A DNA stretch of 64,000 bases, from assembly GCF_030657335.1 (NCBI RefSeq), contig NZ_CP131039.1:1116001-1180000 (forward strand), given 5' to 3'. The position numbers and the translations under genes were made by a program. Source of the stretch: Croceibacterium aestuarii. GTDB lineage: Bacteria > Pseudomonadota > Alphaproteobacteria > Sphingomonadales > Sphingomonadaceae. Positions 17,071 to 25,925 of the stretch are shown here, in pieces (the stretch's first letter is position 1; each line of letters starts with the position of its first letter). The notes under the pieces were generated by a model. It made no database searches, had not been told where the DNA came from, and saw only the letters and a list, made by a program, of their open reading frames with translations.

Positions 17071-17108
17071 GCGTATCGACTCCGTCAAGTCGTCAGGAGG
17101 ACTGCTCG

Positions 17109-18032
17109 ATGCAGCGTGACGAACGTATTCGCGACGAAGCCGCAGCCTGGGCGGTCCGCGCGGGAGACCCCGGCTTTGCCGATTGGGACGCCTTCGAACA
17201 CTGGCTCGGCCGGTCGCCGGAGCACGCTGCCGCCTACGACCGCGTCGCGGCTGCGGCGGCGGAAGCTGCGGAGGAGCTGCGCGCGGCGCGCCCGGCTTCC
17301 GCGAACGACGATGACGTGCCGCAGCCGGCGCGGGTTTCGCGCCGCTGGTTTGACGGGGCGCTCGCTGCCGCGCTGGTGGCGGTGCTCGCATTCGCGGTTT
17401 GGCCGGGCGGCAGCACCTATTATGAAGAAACGGCACCGGGCGAGATCCGCATGATCGCGCTTGGCGGCGGCGACCGGATCGACCTCGCGGGTGGGACGCG
17501 CATCGAGCTCGACCGCGACGATCCCCGGTTTGTACGGCTCGAGAGCGGCCGCGCACTGTTCACCATTCGCCACGACGAGGCGCATCCGTTCCGCGTCGTG
17601 GCCGGCGACGACGCCCTGCTCGATGTCGGAACGGTGTTCGACGTGGCGCTCGACGAGGCGAACGTGCGCGTTGCGGTGGCCGAGGGGGCGGTCGTGTTCA
17701 ATCCCGCGCGCCAGGCGGTCCATCTCGCGCCCGGCGAGGTACTGCGCAGCGCTCGCGGTTCGGACGCTTACCGGACGAGCACGATCGCGCCCGCCCAGGT
17801 CGGCGAATGGCGCGAGGGCCGGCTGAGCTTCGACAATGCCAGCTTGGCGGAAGCGGCGTCCGATCTGGCCCGGGCGACCGGCGTGGCCTTCCGCGCGGCG
17901 CCGGGCAGCACTGTGCGGATTTCGGGCAGCATCGTCATCGCTCAGGTACGCGAGGATCCGCGCGCCGCCGGGGCCCTCCTCGGCGTGCCGGTCCGGCGCG
18001 AGGGCGACGACTGGGTGCTCGGCGCGAACTGA
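17109..18032 (+). CDS. FecR-like anti-sigma/sensor protein
   Basis: This 307-residue protein has an N-terminal cytoplasmic DUF4880 domain (EAAAWAVRAGDPGFADWDAFEHWL region, residues about 9-55) that binds the sigma factor. One membrane helix (about 82-97) follows, then a periplasmic FecR domain that contacts the receptor's signalling domain, and a C-terminal STN-like segment (SFDNASLAEAASDLARATG). AGGAGG lies 8 bases before the ATG. It follows the sigma gene by 38 bases and precedes the receptor by one base, the classic order of a surface-signalling system. Confidence 0.93.
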   Translation: MQRDERIRDEAAAWAVRAGDPGFADWDAFEHWLGRSPEHAAAYDRVAAAAAEAAEELRAARPASANDDDVPQPARVSRRWFDGALAAALVAVLAFAVWPGGSTYYEETAPGEIRMIALGGGDRIDLAGGTRIELDRDDPRFVRLESGRALFTIRHDEAHPFRVVAGDDALLDVGTVFDVALDEANVRVAVAEGAVVFNPARQAVHLAPGEVLRSARGSDAYRTSTIAPAQVGEWREGRLSFDNASLAEAASDLARATGVAFRAAPGSTVRISGSIVIAQVREDPRAAGALLGVPVRREGDDWVLGAN

Positions 18033-18033
18033 G

Positions 18034-20409
18034 ATGCACCGGACGCTGCCCGTCCTGCTTGCGGCAAGTGCCGCTCTCGCCGCCAGCGCGGCGCACGCCG
18101 AGAGCGTGGCGATCGACGCGCCCGCCGGGCGCGCGGCCGATGCAGCCATTGCCATCGCCCGGCAGACCGGCACGAGCATCGTGATTACCGACCCGGCGGT
18201 CGCGGATCGCAAGGTGAGGGCGATCCGCGGCACGATGGGTGCCGGCGACGCCGTGCGCAAGCTCGCCCGCTTCGCGCGCGTTCGCGCCGTGGCCGCAGGC
18301 CGCTACGGCTGGCGGCTGATCCCTGCACCCGAAGCGCGCCGACCCATACCGAACGCACCGGCGCCAAGACCGGTCCGCGCGGGACCCGCGCCGCCGAGCG
18401 AGATGAGCGAAGTCGAAGGAACGCCGATCATCGTCGAAGCGAGTAAGCGCGACCTCGCGCTGGGCGATTTTCCGGGGCAGGTCTCGCTGCTCGACGGGGA
18501 GGCGCTCGAACTCGGCGGGATCGGCGGGACCGAGAAGATAACCCAGCGGCTGGCCACGGTATCCTCGACCCACCTCGGCAGCGGCCGCAACAAACTGTTC
18601 ATTCGCGGCATCGCGGATTCGAGCTTTACCGGTCCGACTCAGGCCACCGTGGGGCAGTATCTCGGCGATCTGCGATTGAGCTACAACGCGCCCGACCCCG
18701 ACCTGCGTCTGTCCGACCTCGACCGCGTCGAGGTACTCGAAGGACCTCAGGGCACGCTTTACGGCGCCGGATCGCTCGGGGGGATCATCCGCCTGGTGCC
18801 GAATGTCCCCGATGCCGGCTTCGCCGCCGCCTCGGGCCAGGTCGGCCTCGGCTACACCCAGCACGGCAGCGCGAGCGTCGACGCAAGCGCGACGATCAAC
18901 CTGCCGCTGGTCCGCGACCGCGCCGCGCTGCGCATTACCGCCGATGCCGCACGCCAGGGCGGCTACATCGACAAGCCGCTGCTCGGCCGCGACAACGTCA
19001 ATCGTACCGACCTGGTGGGAGGACGAGCGATGCTCCGGGTCGAACTCGCGCCCGGCTGGCAGGTCGATGTCATCGGTCTAGCCCAATCGACCGACAGCGC
19101 CGACAGCCAGTACGCCGATCGCCAGGGGCCGCCGCTGTCCCGCCAGGCCCGCGTCGCCGAAGGGTCGCGGAGCGACTATGCGCAGGCACAGATCGTCGTC
19201 TCGGGGGAAATCGGGCTGCTGCGTTTCCGTTCGTCGACCGGATACACCTCGCAAGACCTGCTCGAGCGCTACGACGCGACCGCCCAGGGCGCGCCGCCGC
19301 GCCTGTTCCTTCAGTCGAACGACACCGAGATGTTCGCCAACGAGACGCGGCTCTGGCAGCCTCTGGGCGACAATATCGGGTGGGTTCTCGGGGCGAGCTA
19401 TACCCGCAACCGGATGCGCCTCTCGCGTCGGCTCGAAGACGAGCAGACGGCAATCGCGACGACGGTGACCGGCGTTCGCAACGGGATAGACGAACTCACG
19501 GTCTACGGGGAGGGCAGCCTGCGCCTGCTCGACCGGCTGATCCTGACCGGCGGCGCCCGCTACACCCACTCGAAGCTGAGCGGCACGGGCGAAGACGTTC
19601 AGCCGATGCTGTTGGCGGCGCTTGCCGGCATAACCGCCGGTCGCACCGAAACCGCGTTCTTGCCCTCGGCCTCGCTCCTCGCCGACGTGCTGCCGGGCAC
19701 GGTGCTCTACGTCCGTTACCAGGAAAGCTTCCGGCCCGGCGGCCTCGCGGTCGCGGGGCCGATCGTGCGACGCTTCGACAACGATAACAGCGCCACCTTC
19801 GAGATCGGCGCGCGCCACGGGAATCGCGGCCGGGGCCCCTTCGATCTCGCCGCCAGCGTTTCCTATACCCGCTGGGACGATATCCAGGCCGACTTCATCG
19901 ACCTGTCCGGCTTCCCGAGCACCGCCAATATCGGCGACGGGCGGGTCTGGACCGCCACACTGAGCGGCGGGCTCGAAGTCAGTCCGGCACTGCGCCTCGA
20001 CGCCGGGGCGAGCTGGAACAAGAGCAAGGTCGACGAACCGCAGCTGGCCTTCGCCGCGCGAATCACCCAGGTGCCGAACATCGCGGCATTCACCGGCCGG
20101 GTCGGCTTCGATTATCTGCACGAGTTGTCGGGCGGCCTCGAACTGACGGCGCAGGGCTGGGTCAACTACGTGGGCAAATCGCGTCTCGGGATCGGACCCG
20201 AGCTGGGCGAACTGCAAGGCGACTATCTCGACAGCGGCGTGACCGTGCGCGTCGGTCGCCCCGAGCTCGGCCTGACGCTCGGCGTGGCCAACCTCGCCGA
20301 TGTCCGGGGCAACCGCTTCGCGCTCGGCACGCCCTTCGCCATCGGCCGCGACCAGGTCACCCCGCTGCGTCCGCGCACCGTTCGCCTCGGCTTCGACGCG
20401 TCCTTCTAA
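18034..20409 (+). CDS. TonB-dependent receptor with N-terminal signalling domain (FecA-like transducer)
   Basis: This 791-residue outer-membrane receptor starts with a signal peptide (ending AAHA-ES), followed by an STN signalling domain (residues about 26-98), a Pro-rich linker, a plug domain (RIEVLEGPQGTLYGAGSLGGIIR-like segment near residue 240) and a 22-strand barrel ending in a C-terminal Phe. The STN domain fits the adjacent FecI/FecR pair. The substrate is unknown. Its position directly after a lanthanide-type alcohol dehydrogenase operon makes a lanthanide-chelator complex or PQQ attractive candidates, while ferric siderophore remains the default for this family. Confidence 0.93.
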   Translation: MHRTLPVLLAASAALAASAAHAESVAIDAPAGRAADAAIAIARQTGTSIVITDPAVADRKVRAIRGTMGAGDAVRKLARFARVRAVAAGRYGWRLIPAPEARRPIPNAPAPRPVRAGPAPPSEMSEVEGTPIIVEASKRDLALGDFPGQVSLLDGEALELGGIGGTEKITQRLATVSSTHLGSGRNKLFIRGIADSSFTGPTQATVGQYLGDLRLSYNAPDPDLRLSDLDRVEVLEGPQGTLYGAGSLGGIIRLVPNVPDAGFAAASGQVGLGYTQHGSASVDASATINLPLVRDRAALRITADAARQGGYIDKPLLGRDNVNRTDLVGGRAMLRVELAPGWQVDVIGLAQSTDSADSQYADRQGPPLSRQARVAEGSRSDYAQAQIVVSGEIGLLRFRSSTGYTSQDLLERYDATAQGAPPRLFLQSNDTEMFANETRLWQPLGDNIGWVLGASYTRNRMRLSRRLEDEQTAIATTVTGVRNGIDELTVYGEGSLRLLDRLILTGGARYTHSKLSGTGEDVQPMLLAALAGITAGRTETAFLPSASLLADVLPGTVLYVRYQESFRPGGLAVAGPIVRRFDNDNSATFEIGARHGNRGRGPFDLAASVSYTRWDDIQADFIDLSGFPSTANIGDGRVWTATLSGGLEVSPALRLDAGASWNKSKVDEPQLAFAARITQVPNIAAFTGRVGFDYLHELSGGLELTAQGWVNYVGKSRLGIGPELGELQGDYLDSGVTVRVGRPELGLTLGVANLADVRGNRFALGTPFAIGRDQVTPLRPRTVRLGFDASF

Positions 20410-20484
20410 ATTTTTTTGCGAGGCCGCCAAGGCTGCGCGGCAAGGGCTCCGTCCAGTCCGTCGTAATCGACGGGAAGGACCTCC

Positions 20485-23400
20485 ATGCTTCGCTACCTGC
20501 TTGCTTCGACTGCCGTTCTCGCCATCGCGGCGCCTGTCTCGGCCGAGACCATTTCCACCACGGTGACCACGCCGCTGAAGACCTCGACGGTCAAGGCCGG
20601 CCAGCCGGATTCGATCACCGTCGCCACTGCGGGCTCCGTGGTGCTGACGAGCGGCACCGCGATTACCATGGACGACGACCACAGCGTCACCGTGCAGGGG
20701 GACCTGACCGTGACCGGGGCAAGCAGCTCTGCCGGCATCGTCGCCGTCGCCGGCACCACGGGTGACATTAGCAATTCGGGCAAGATCACGATCGACGAGG
20801 CTTATACGGCCACCGACAGCGACAACGACGGCGACCTCGACGGCCCGTTCGCCGTGGGATCGGACCGCTACGGCATTCGCACCGACGGCGCGCACACCGG
20901 CAAGGTGGTCAATTCCGGCACCATCACCGTCGAAGGAAATGATTCGTACGGCATCCTGCTCGGCGGGCCGCTCGGCGGCGAGCTCAGGCACGACGGCAAG
21001 ACGACCGTGTTGGGCGACCGCAGCGTCGGCGTGCAGGCGGGTGCAGTCTCGGGCAACGTGCGCCTCGCCGGCCAGGTTCAGGCCACCGGCAAGGACGCCG
21101 TCGGAGCCCGGTTCACGGGCGATATCGGCGGAGCGATGGTGGTTCAGGGCGGCATCGTCTCGACGGGTTACCGCTTGACCACCGTGCCCTCGAACACGAG
21201 CAAGCTCGACTCCGACGACCTCTTGCAGGGCGGCTCGGCGCTGGTGATCGAAGGCAGCGTGGCAGGCGGCGTCGTCCTGGCAATTCCGCCCAAGGAATCG
21301 AACGCGAACAGCACCGACGACGATGGCGACGGAATCGAGGATTCGAAAGAAGGGTCGGCGCAGATCACCACCTACGGTGCAGCACCCGCCATGGTCGTCG
21401 GGTCTAGCGGGCATGACATAACCATCGGCGCTGTGGCAGGGACGGCGACGCAATTCGGCCTGCAGGTCGACGGCGGCATTGCCGGGCTCGGGCTCTATTC
21501 CGGCGTCGACGCCAACGGCCTGCTCATCGGCGGGCGCGGCGGCGCGGTGACGATTGCCAACGGCATTGGCGTTTCGGGAAGCGTCGTGGCGACCTCGAAC
21601 GGCGCCAACGCTACCGCCCTGCGCCTCGGCGCCGGCGCCTCGACCCCGGTCCTGCAGGTCTCCGGCAAGGTCGAAGCGAGCGGCGGCAACAGCGCCAGCG
21701 CCTTTACCACTGCGGTGCAGATCGACGCGGGTGCGGTCCTTCCGGCGCTGCGCAACAGCGGCTCGATCAAGGCCACGGCCGGCACCACGGGCAATGCGAC
21801 CGCGATCCTCGACAGGAGCGGAACCCTGGTGCTGATCGAGAACAGCGGCTCCATCGCCGCGGCCGGCCCAGCGGCGGATTCGGGACGGCTCGTTGCGATC
21901 GACCTGTCGGCTAACACAGCCGGGGCGACGCTTCGCCAGACCGAAGTCGGCAGCGGCTTCACGGCGCCGTCGATTACCGGCGATGTCCGCTTCGGCTCGG
22001 GCAGCGACGTGTTCGAAGTGGCCGACGGCACCGTCAAGGGCGCCGTCCAGTTCGGTGCCGGCAACAATCGCCTCTCGCTTTCGGGTGACGCCGCGCAGAC
22101 CGGCAAGGCGGTGTTCGGTGCGGGCGACGACACGGTAAGCCTGGCCGGGACCTCGGCCTACGCCGGCACGATCGACTTCGGCGGCGGCAACGATGTGCTG
22201 ACGCTCGCCGGAACCTCGCTGCTCAGCGGCAAGCTGCTCAACGCCGGCGGCCTCGCCGTCACCGTCAACGGCACGCTCGACCTCACCGGGCCGGTGACGC
22301 TCAAATCGCTCGACGTCGCTTCGGCCGGCGTCCTCGACGTGACGCTCGACAAGGCGGCGGGCGCCGGCACGTTCTACAACGTTACCGGTACCGCTTCGTT
22401 CGGCACCAACGCAACGCTGGCGCTGCACATAGCCGACGTTGGCGACGCGGTTGGACGATACACGATCCTGCAGGCCGGCACGCTCGAAGGCGCGGCCGGG
22501 ATCAAGACCACGACCGCCACGATCCCGTTCATGTTCAAGAGCACCCTGGCGAGCGATGCGCCCGCCAACACCCTTGCCATCGATGTCGGGAAGAAGACCA
22601 CGAGCGAGCTTGGCCTCAACCGGTCGCAGAGCGCGGCCTATAACGCCGTGTTCGCAGCCGTCGGCGCCGACGACCAGATCGAGAAGGTTTTCCTGGGGAT
22701 CACCGACGGCGACGTGTTCCGCAATTCGGTCAAGCAGATGCTGCCCGACCATGCCGGCGGGGCTTTCGAAGGCGTTAGCCTCGGCAGCCGGGCCTTCATC
22801 GCGCAGGCCTTCGAGCCTGTCGGACCGCTCTACTCGGTCGGCGGGCTCGACATCGTGCTCAGCGCGGTCGGCTGGGCGACCGACAAGGACCAGGGCGCGA
22901 CTGCGGCTTACAATCTCGACGGCCTCGGCTTCGGGGCTTCCGCCGAAATCGACACGGGGATCGGCAGTTTCGGCGGATCGCTCAACTGGTACTGGAACGA
23001 GTACGACAACGGCGGCGACCAGAACCGCGTGCTGTCCGATACGTATGAACTCGCGGCTTACTGGCGCGGCAAGTGGGGCGGCTTCTCGGCCTTCGCGCGG
23101 GGTTCCTACGGCCTCGCCAATTTCCAGGGCCGCCGGACCTTCACCGGCGAGGCGGGGAGCCAGCACGTCGAACGCAACGTCATCAGCAAGTGGAACGGCA
23201 GTGTCGTCACCGCAAGCGGCGGCGTGTCGTTCGAAGGCGGCGGCAGCCATCTGTTCTTCCGCCCGACGGTGACCGCCGACTACCTGAAGCTCGACGAGGA
23301 CGGCTACACCGACCGGGACGGCGGCGGCCTCAATCTGGTGGTCGATGGCCGCAAGAGCGACGAGTTCGCGATCAACGGCGGGCTCGCACTGGGCGTCGAC

Positions 23401-23679
23401 TTCACCGGCAATTCGCGGCGCGACGAGAACTGGTTCCGCGTCGAAACCGAAGGCGGTTGGCGGGAAATCGTCGGCGGCGCGCTCGGCTCGACAACCGCCA
23501 GGTTCGCCGGCGGCACGGCCTTCACGCTCGACCCGGAACAGCGCGAAAGCGGCTGGTACGCAAAGCTGCGGGCCCGCGGCGGCGCCTCGGGCTTCGAACT
23601 CGGCGGCGAGGCCGGAGCAGAGGATCACGGCGGCAACACCGCCTACACCCTGCGCGGAACCTTGCGCCTGGGGTTCTGA
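20485..23679 (+). CDS. Autotransporter (type Va) with two acidic DxDxDG metal-binding-type loops
   Basis: This 1064-residue protein has a signal peptide (MLRYLL...APVSA), a Gly/Ser/Thr-rich passenger of beta-helix type (residues about 21-700) and a C-terminal autotransporter barrel of about 300 residues ending in LRLGF. Two acidic loops stand out in the passenger. Residues 111-119 read DSDNDGDLD. Residues 278-289 have Asp at 278, 280 and 282, Gly at 283 and Glu at 289, matching the spacing of a 12-residue EF-hand loop. GGAAGGACC precedes the ATG. It follows the TonB receptor by 75 bases on the same strand and is closed by a strong terminator. No protease or lipase motif was seen. Confidence 0.9.
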   Translation: MLRYLLASTAVLAIAAPVSAETISTTVTTPLKTSTVKAGQPDSITVATAGSVVLTSGTAITMDDDHSVTVQGDLTVTGASSSAGIVAVAGTTGDISNSGKITIDEAYTATDSDNDGDLDGPFAVGSDRYGIRTDGAHTGKVVNSGTITVEGNDSYGILLGGPLGGELRHDGKTTVLGDRSVGVQAGAVSGNVRLAGQVQATGKDAVGARFTGDIGGAMVVQGGIVSTGYRLTTVPSNTSKLDSDDLLQGGSALVIEGSVAGGVVLAIPPKESNANSTDDDGDGIEDSKEGSAQITTYGAAPAMVVGSSGHDITIGAVAGTATQFGLQVDGGIAGLGLYSGVDANGLLIGGRGGAVTIANGIGVSGSVVATSNGANATALRLGAGASTPVLQVSGKVEASGGNSASAFTTAVQIDAGAVLPALRNSGSIKATAGTTGNATAILDRSGTLVLIENSGSIAAAGPAADSGRLVAIDLSANTAGATLRQTEVGSGFTAPSITGDVRFGSGSDVFEVADGTVKGAVQFGAGNNRLSLSGDAAQTGKAVFGAGDDTVSLAGTSAYAGTIDFGGGNDVLTLAGTSLLSGKLLNAGGLAVTVNGTLDLTGPVTLKSLDVASAGVLDVTLDKAAGAGTFYNVTGTASFGTNATLALHIADVGDAVGRYTILQAGTLEGAAGIKTTTATIPFMFKSTLASDAPANTLAIDVGKKTTSELGLNRSQSAAYNAVFAAVGADDQIEKVFLGITDGDVFRNSVKQMLPDHAGGAFEGVSLGSRAFIAQAFEPVGPLYSVGGLDIVLSAVGWATDKDQGATAAYNLDGLGFGASAEIDTGIGSFGGSLNWYWNEYDNGGDQNRVLSDTYELAAYWRGKWGGFSAFARGSYGLANFQGRRTFTGEAGSQHVERNVISKWNGSVVTASGGVSFEGGGSHLFFRPTVTADYLKLDEDGYTDRDGGGLNLVVDGRKSDEFAINGGLALGVDFTGNSRRDENWFRVETEGGWREIVGGALGSTTARFAGGTAFTLDPEQRESGWYAKLRARGGASGFELGGEAGAEDHGGNTAYTLRGTLRLGF

Positions 23680-23748
23680 CGCAAACCTTTCGGCAGGAGC
23701 GCAGACCGGCGGCCACCCTCCGTTCAGGGCCGCCGGACCTGCCGGCAC

Positions 23749-23793
23749 TGGCGCCGAAGCCTCAGCCCCCCGGCTTCGGCGCCACTTTTTTTT
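23749..23793 (+). terminator. Rho-independent terminator after the autotransporter
   Basis: A perfect 13-base-pair stem (arms 23749-23761 and 23772-23784) with a 10-base loop is followed by C and eight T residues (23786-23793). It ends the rightward transcript that includes the sigma/FecR/receptor/autotransporter genes. The convergent modC gene ends 13 bases further on. Confidence 0.9.
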
Positions 23794-23805
23794 ACAGTCG
23801 CAAGC

Positions 23806-24417
23806 TCAGTCCAGCGCGACAACCTCGTCGGCGAGCCGTTCGACCTCCGCTGGCGAATGGCTGACCAGCAGGGTCGGCAGCCCCAGCTCGGCGCCGATCC
23901 TTTCGAGCAGCCCCGAAATTTCCTCGGCGCGCGGCGGGTCGAGCGACGTGAGCGGCTCGTCGAGCAGGAGGAAACGCGGTGCGCTGACCAGGGCGCGGCC
24001 GATGGCGACGCGCTTGGCTTCACCGCCCGAGAGCGTGGCCGGCATTCGACCCGCCAAGGCCGCGACGCCGAGAAAATCCAGCGCTTCTTCCGGCGTCATC
24101 ACCGCGCCCTCGCGGTGTCCGTAGGCGAGGTTGGCGGCGACCGTGCGGTGCGGGAACAGGCGCAGGTCCTGGAAGACGTACCCGGCGCGGCGCGCCTCGG
24201 GCGGCAGGTCGATGCGCGCGGCGGAGTCGAACAGCGTTTCCCCGCCGATGCGGACATGGCCCGCGCGCGGTCGGCGCAGGCCGGCGATGCAGCCGAGAAG
24301 CGTGGTCTTGCCGCTGCCCGAGGGGCCGGTGACGGCCACGGTGCGGGCACTGCTTGCCAGGCGAACCCGGCGCTCGCGCTCGCCTGCGCGGTAGGTCAGG
24401 TCGAGATCAAAGGACAT
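23806..24417 (-). CDS. modC: Molybdate ABC transporter ATP-binding protein, short form
   Basis: This 203-residue ABC ATPase has Walker A GPSGSGKTT at residues 31-39, the Q-loop VFQDLRLFP, signature LSGGEAKR, Walker B FLLLDEP and the H-loop LVSHS. It powers import of molybdate through ModB. The usual C-terminal Mop/TOBE domain of ModC (about 350 residues in all) is absent, so the protein is the minimal ATPase core. The gene overlaps modB by 11 bases. Confidence 0.88.
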   Translation of the reverse strand: MSFDLDLTYRAGERERRVRLASSARTVAVTGPSGSGKTTLLGCIAGLRRPRAGHVRIGGETLFDSAARIDLPPEARRAGYVFQDLRLFPHRTVAANLAYGHREGAVMTPEEALDFLGVAALAGRMPATLSGGEAKRVAIGRALVSAPRFLLLDEPLTSLDPPRAEEISGLLERIGAELGLPTLLVSHSPAEVERLADEVVALD

Positions 24418-25108
24418 GCGCGCGCCTGCCGTGGCTGCGGCGGACCAGCAGCTCGCTCGCCAGCAGGGCAGCGATCGAGAGAAGCACGGCGACGATCGCC
24501 AGCCGGGCGACGGCGCCCTCGCTCCCTGGCACCTGCAGGTCGGAGTAAATCGCCAGGGGCAGGGTACGCGTCTGGCCCGGGATATTGCTGGCGAAGGTGA
24601 TGGTCGCGCCGAACTCGCCGAGCGAGCGGGCGAAGCCGAGCATGGTCCCGGCGAGCACGCCGGGCAGGCTGAGCGGCAGGGTGACGGTCGCGAAGGCCCG
24701 CCACGGCGTCGCCCCCAGGGTGCGCGCCGCCCCCACCAGCCGGCGGTCTACCGCCTCGATCGAGAGCCGCATCGCCCGCACCATCAGCGGCAGGGCCATG
24801 ACCGCGGCGGCGAGCGCCGCGCCCGTCCAGCGAAAGACGAGCACGATTCCGAAGGTGTCGTAGAGGAACCGGCCGACCGGCCCGCTTCGGCCGAAGGCGA
24901 GCAGAAGAAGCCAGCCCGTGACCACCGGCGGAACGACCAGCGGCAGGTGGACCAGCGCGTCGAGCAGGACCCGGCCCGGGAACTGCCGCTGGGCGAGCAG
25001 CCAGGCGAGCGCATAGGCGACCGGCAGGGTCAGCAAGACCGCAACGAAGCTGACGCGCAGCGAAAGGGCGACGATCGCCCATTCGGCCGCACTCGGCCAG
25101 TCGATCAC
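24407..25108 (-). CDS. modB: Molybdate ABC transporter permease
   Basis: This 233-residue permease has five or six membrane helices and the EAA loop that docks on the ATPase (DRRLVGAARTLGATPWRAFATVTLPLSLPG in part). GFARSLGEFGATITFASN is the typical ModB/CysT signature after it. I chose GTG at 25108, which overlaps the modA stop (GTGA), rather than a longer in-frame Arg-rich extension that lies over modA. Confidence 0.92.
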   Translation of the reverse strand: MIDWPSAAEWAIVALSLRVSFVAVLLTLPVAYALAWLLAQRQFPGRVLLDALVHLPLVVPPVVTGWLLLLAFGRSGPVGRFLYDTFGIVLVFRWTGAALAAAVMALPLMVRAMRLSIEAVDRRLVGAARTLGATPWRAFATVTLPLSLPGVLAGTMLGFARSLGEFGATITFASNIPGQTRTLPLAIYSDLQVPGSEGAVARLAIVAVLLSIAALLASELLVRRSHGRRAHVL

Positions 25109-25869
25109 GGTGCGGTGAACCCGTGGGCGCGCAGGATGGCCTGTCCTTCGGGGGATAGCAGGAAGGCGCGGAATGCGGCGCCGCCCGGATTGCTCGATGC
25201 GGCGAGCAGCGCCAGCGGATAGCGGATCGGCGGGTGGCTGCCCGGCGGCAGGGCGGCGACCACTGCGACCTTCGCCGAAGCGCGCGCGTCGCTGGCGTAA
25301 ACGAGGCCGAGCGGAGCCTGTCCGCGCTCGACCAGCGCCAGCGCCGCGCGGACGTTCTCGCTGGAGCTGACCGGTACCGGCAGGGGCCAGAGCCCGAGGT
25401 GTTCGAGCGCGGCCTTGCCGTAGCGGCCGGCGGGCACGCTCTCGGGATCGGCCATCGCCAGCGGACCTTCGCCGAGTGCGCGGGCAAGGCCGCCGCGTGT
25501 CAGCGCCAGCGGCGCCGCGCGGGAGGCCGGGGCGATGAGAACCATCCCGTTGGCGGCGAGATCGGCGCGGCTGGCGCGGTCGATCTTCGCGGCCTGCTCG
25601 ACGCGGTCCATCCACGCCTCGTCGGCCGAAATGAACAGGTCTGCCGGCGCGTCGGCGAGCACCTGCCGCGCCAGCGCCGGGGTCCCGGCAAACGATACGA
25701 CAGGGGCGGGATGGCCTGCATCGGCATAGGCGTGGGCCGCCTCGGTTATTGCTTCCTGCATGCTCGAGGGTGCAAGAACGATCGGGCCGGATCCCGCATC
25801 GCGGCTGCCGCAGGCGGCAAGCAGCAGGGCGCAGAGGGCGGCGAGAACGAAGGCGGTCGAGCGGGTCAT
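25105..25869 (-). CDS. modA: Molybdate ABC transporter substrate-binding lipoprotein
   Basis: This 254-residue periplasmic binding protein begins with a lipoprotein signal (lipobox LLAAC). The conserved ModA pattern follows: SSMQEAITEAA for oxyanion binding, FAGTPALARQVLADAPADLFISAD, and VPAGRYGKAALEHLG. The start at 25869 gives a normal signal; an in-frame ATG 42 bases upstream adds no plausible sequence. A ModE-type palindrome lies 11 bases upstream, so molybdate should repress the operon. Demand for molybdenum is consistent with the orphan molybdo-hydroxylase-type [2Fe-2S] subunit at 36317. Confidence 0.93.
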   Translation of the reverse strand: MTRSTAFVLAALCALLLAACGSRDAGSGPIVLAPSSMQEAITEAAHAYADAGHPAPVVSFAGTPALARQVLADAPADLFISADEAWMDRVEQAAKIDRASRADLAANGMVLIAPASRAAPLALTRGGLARALGEGPLAMADPESVPAGRYGKAALEHLGLWPLPVPVSSSENVRAALALVERGQAPLGLVYASDARASAKVAVVAALPPGSHPPIRYPLALLAASSNPGGAAFRAFLLSPEGQAILRAHGFTAP

Positions 25870-25879
25870 CGTGGCGCGG

Positions 25880-25899
25880 CTATATACAGGGGAATATAG
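25880..25899. promoter_or_regulatory. Candidate ModE operator between modA and the ModE-like gene
   Basis: CTATAT (25880-25885) and ATATAG (25894-25899) form a perfect inverted repeat with an 8-base spacer. This resembles the TATAT-spacer-ATATA core of known ModE boxes and is one of the few AT-rich spots in the region. It sits between divergent modABC and the ModE-like gene, the expected place for autoregulation and repression by molybdate. Confidence 0.6.
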
Positions 25900-25925
25900 A
25901 TGGTCCAGCACGAGGGAGAGCTGAA

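Noticed and set aside
20410-20420. T-run just after the TonB receptor stop as a terminator
   Set aside because: No stable hairpin precedes the T-run, so read-through into the autotransporter is more likely.
19078-23748. A 1556-codon open frame on the minus strand across the receptor and autotransporter genes
   Set aside because: It is the antisense of two well-supported plus-strand genes; its sequence is low-complexity Arg/Gly/Ala/Val with no domain, an effect of high GC content.
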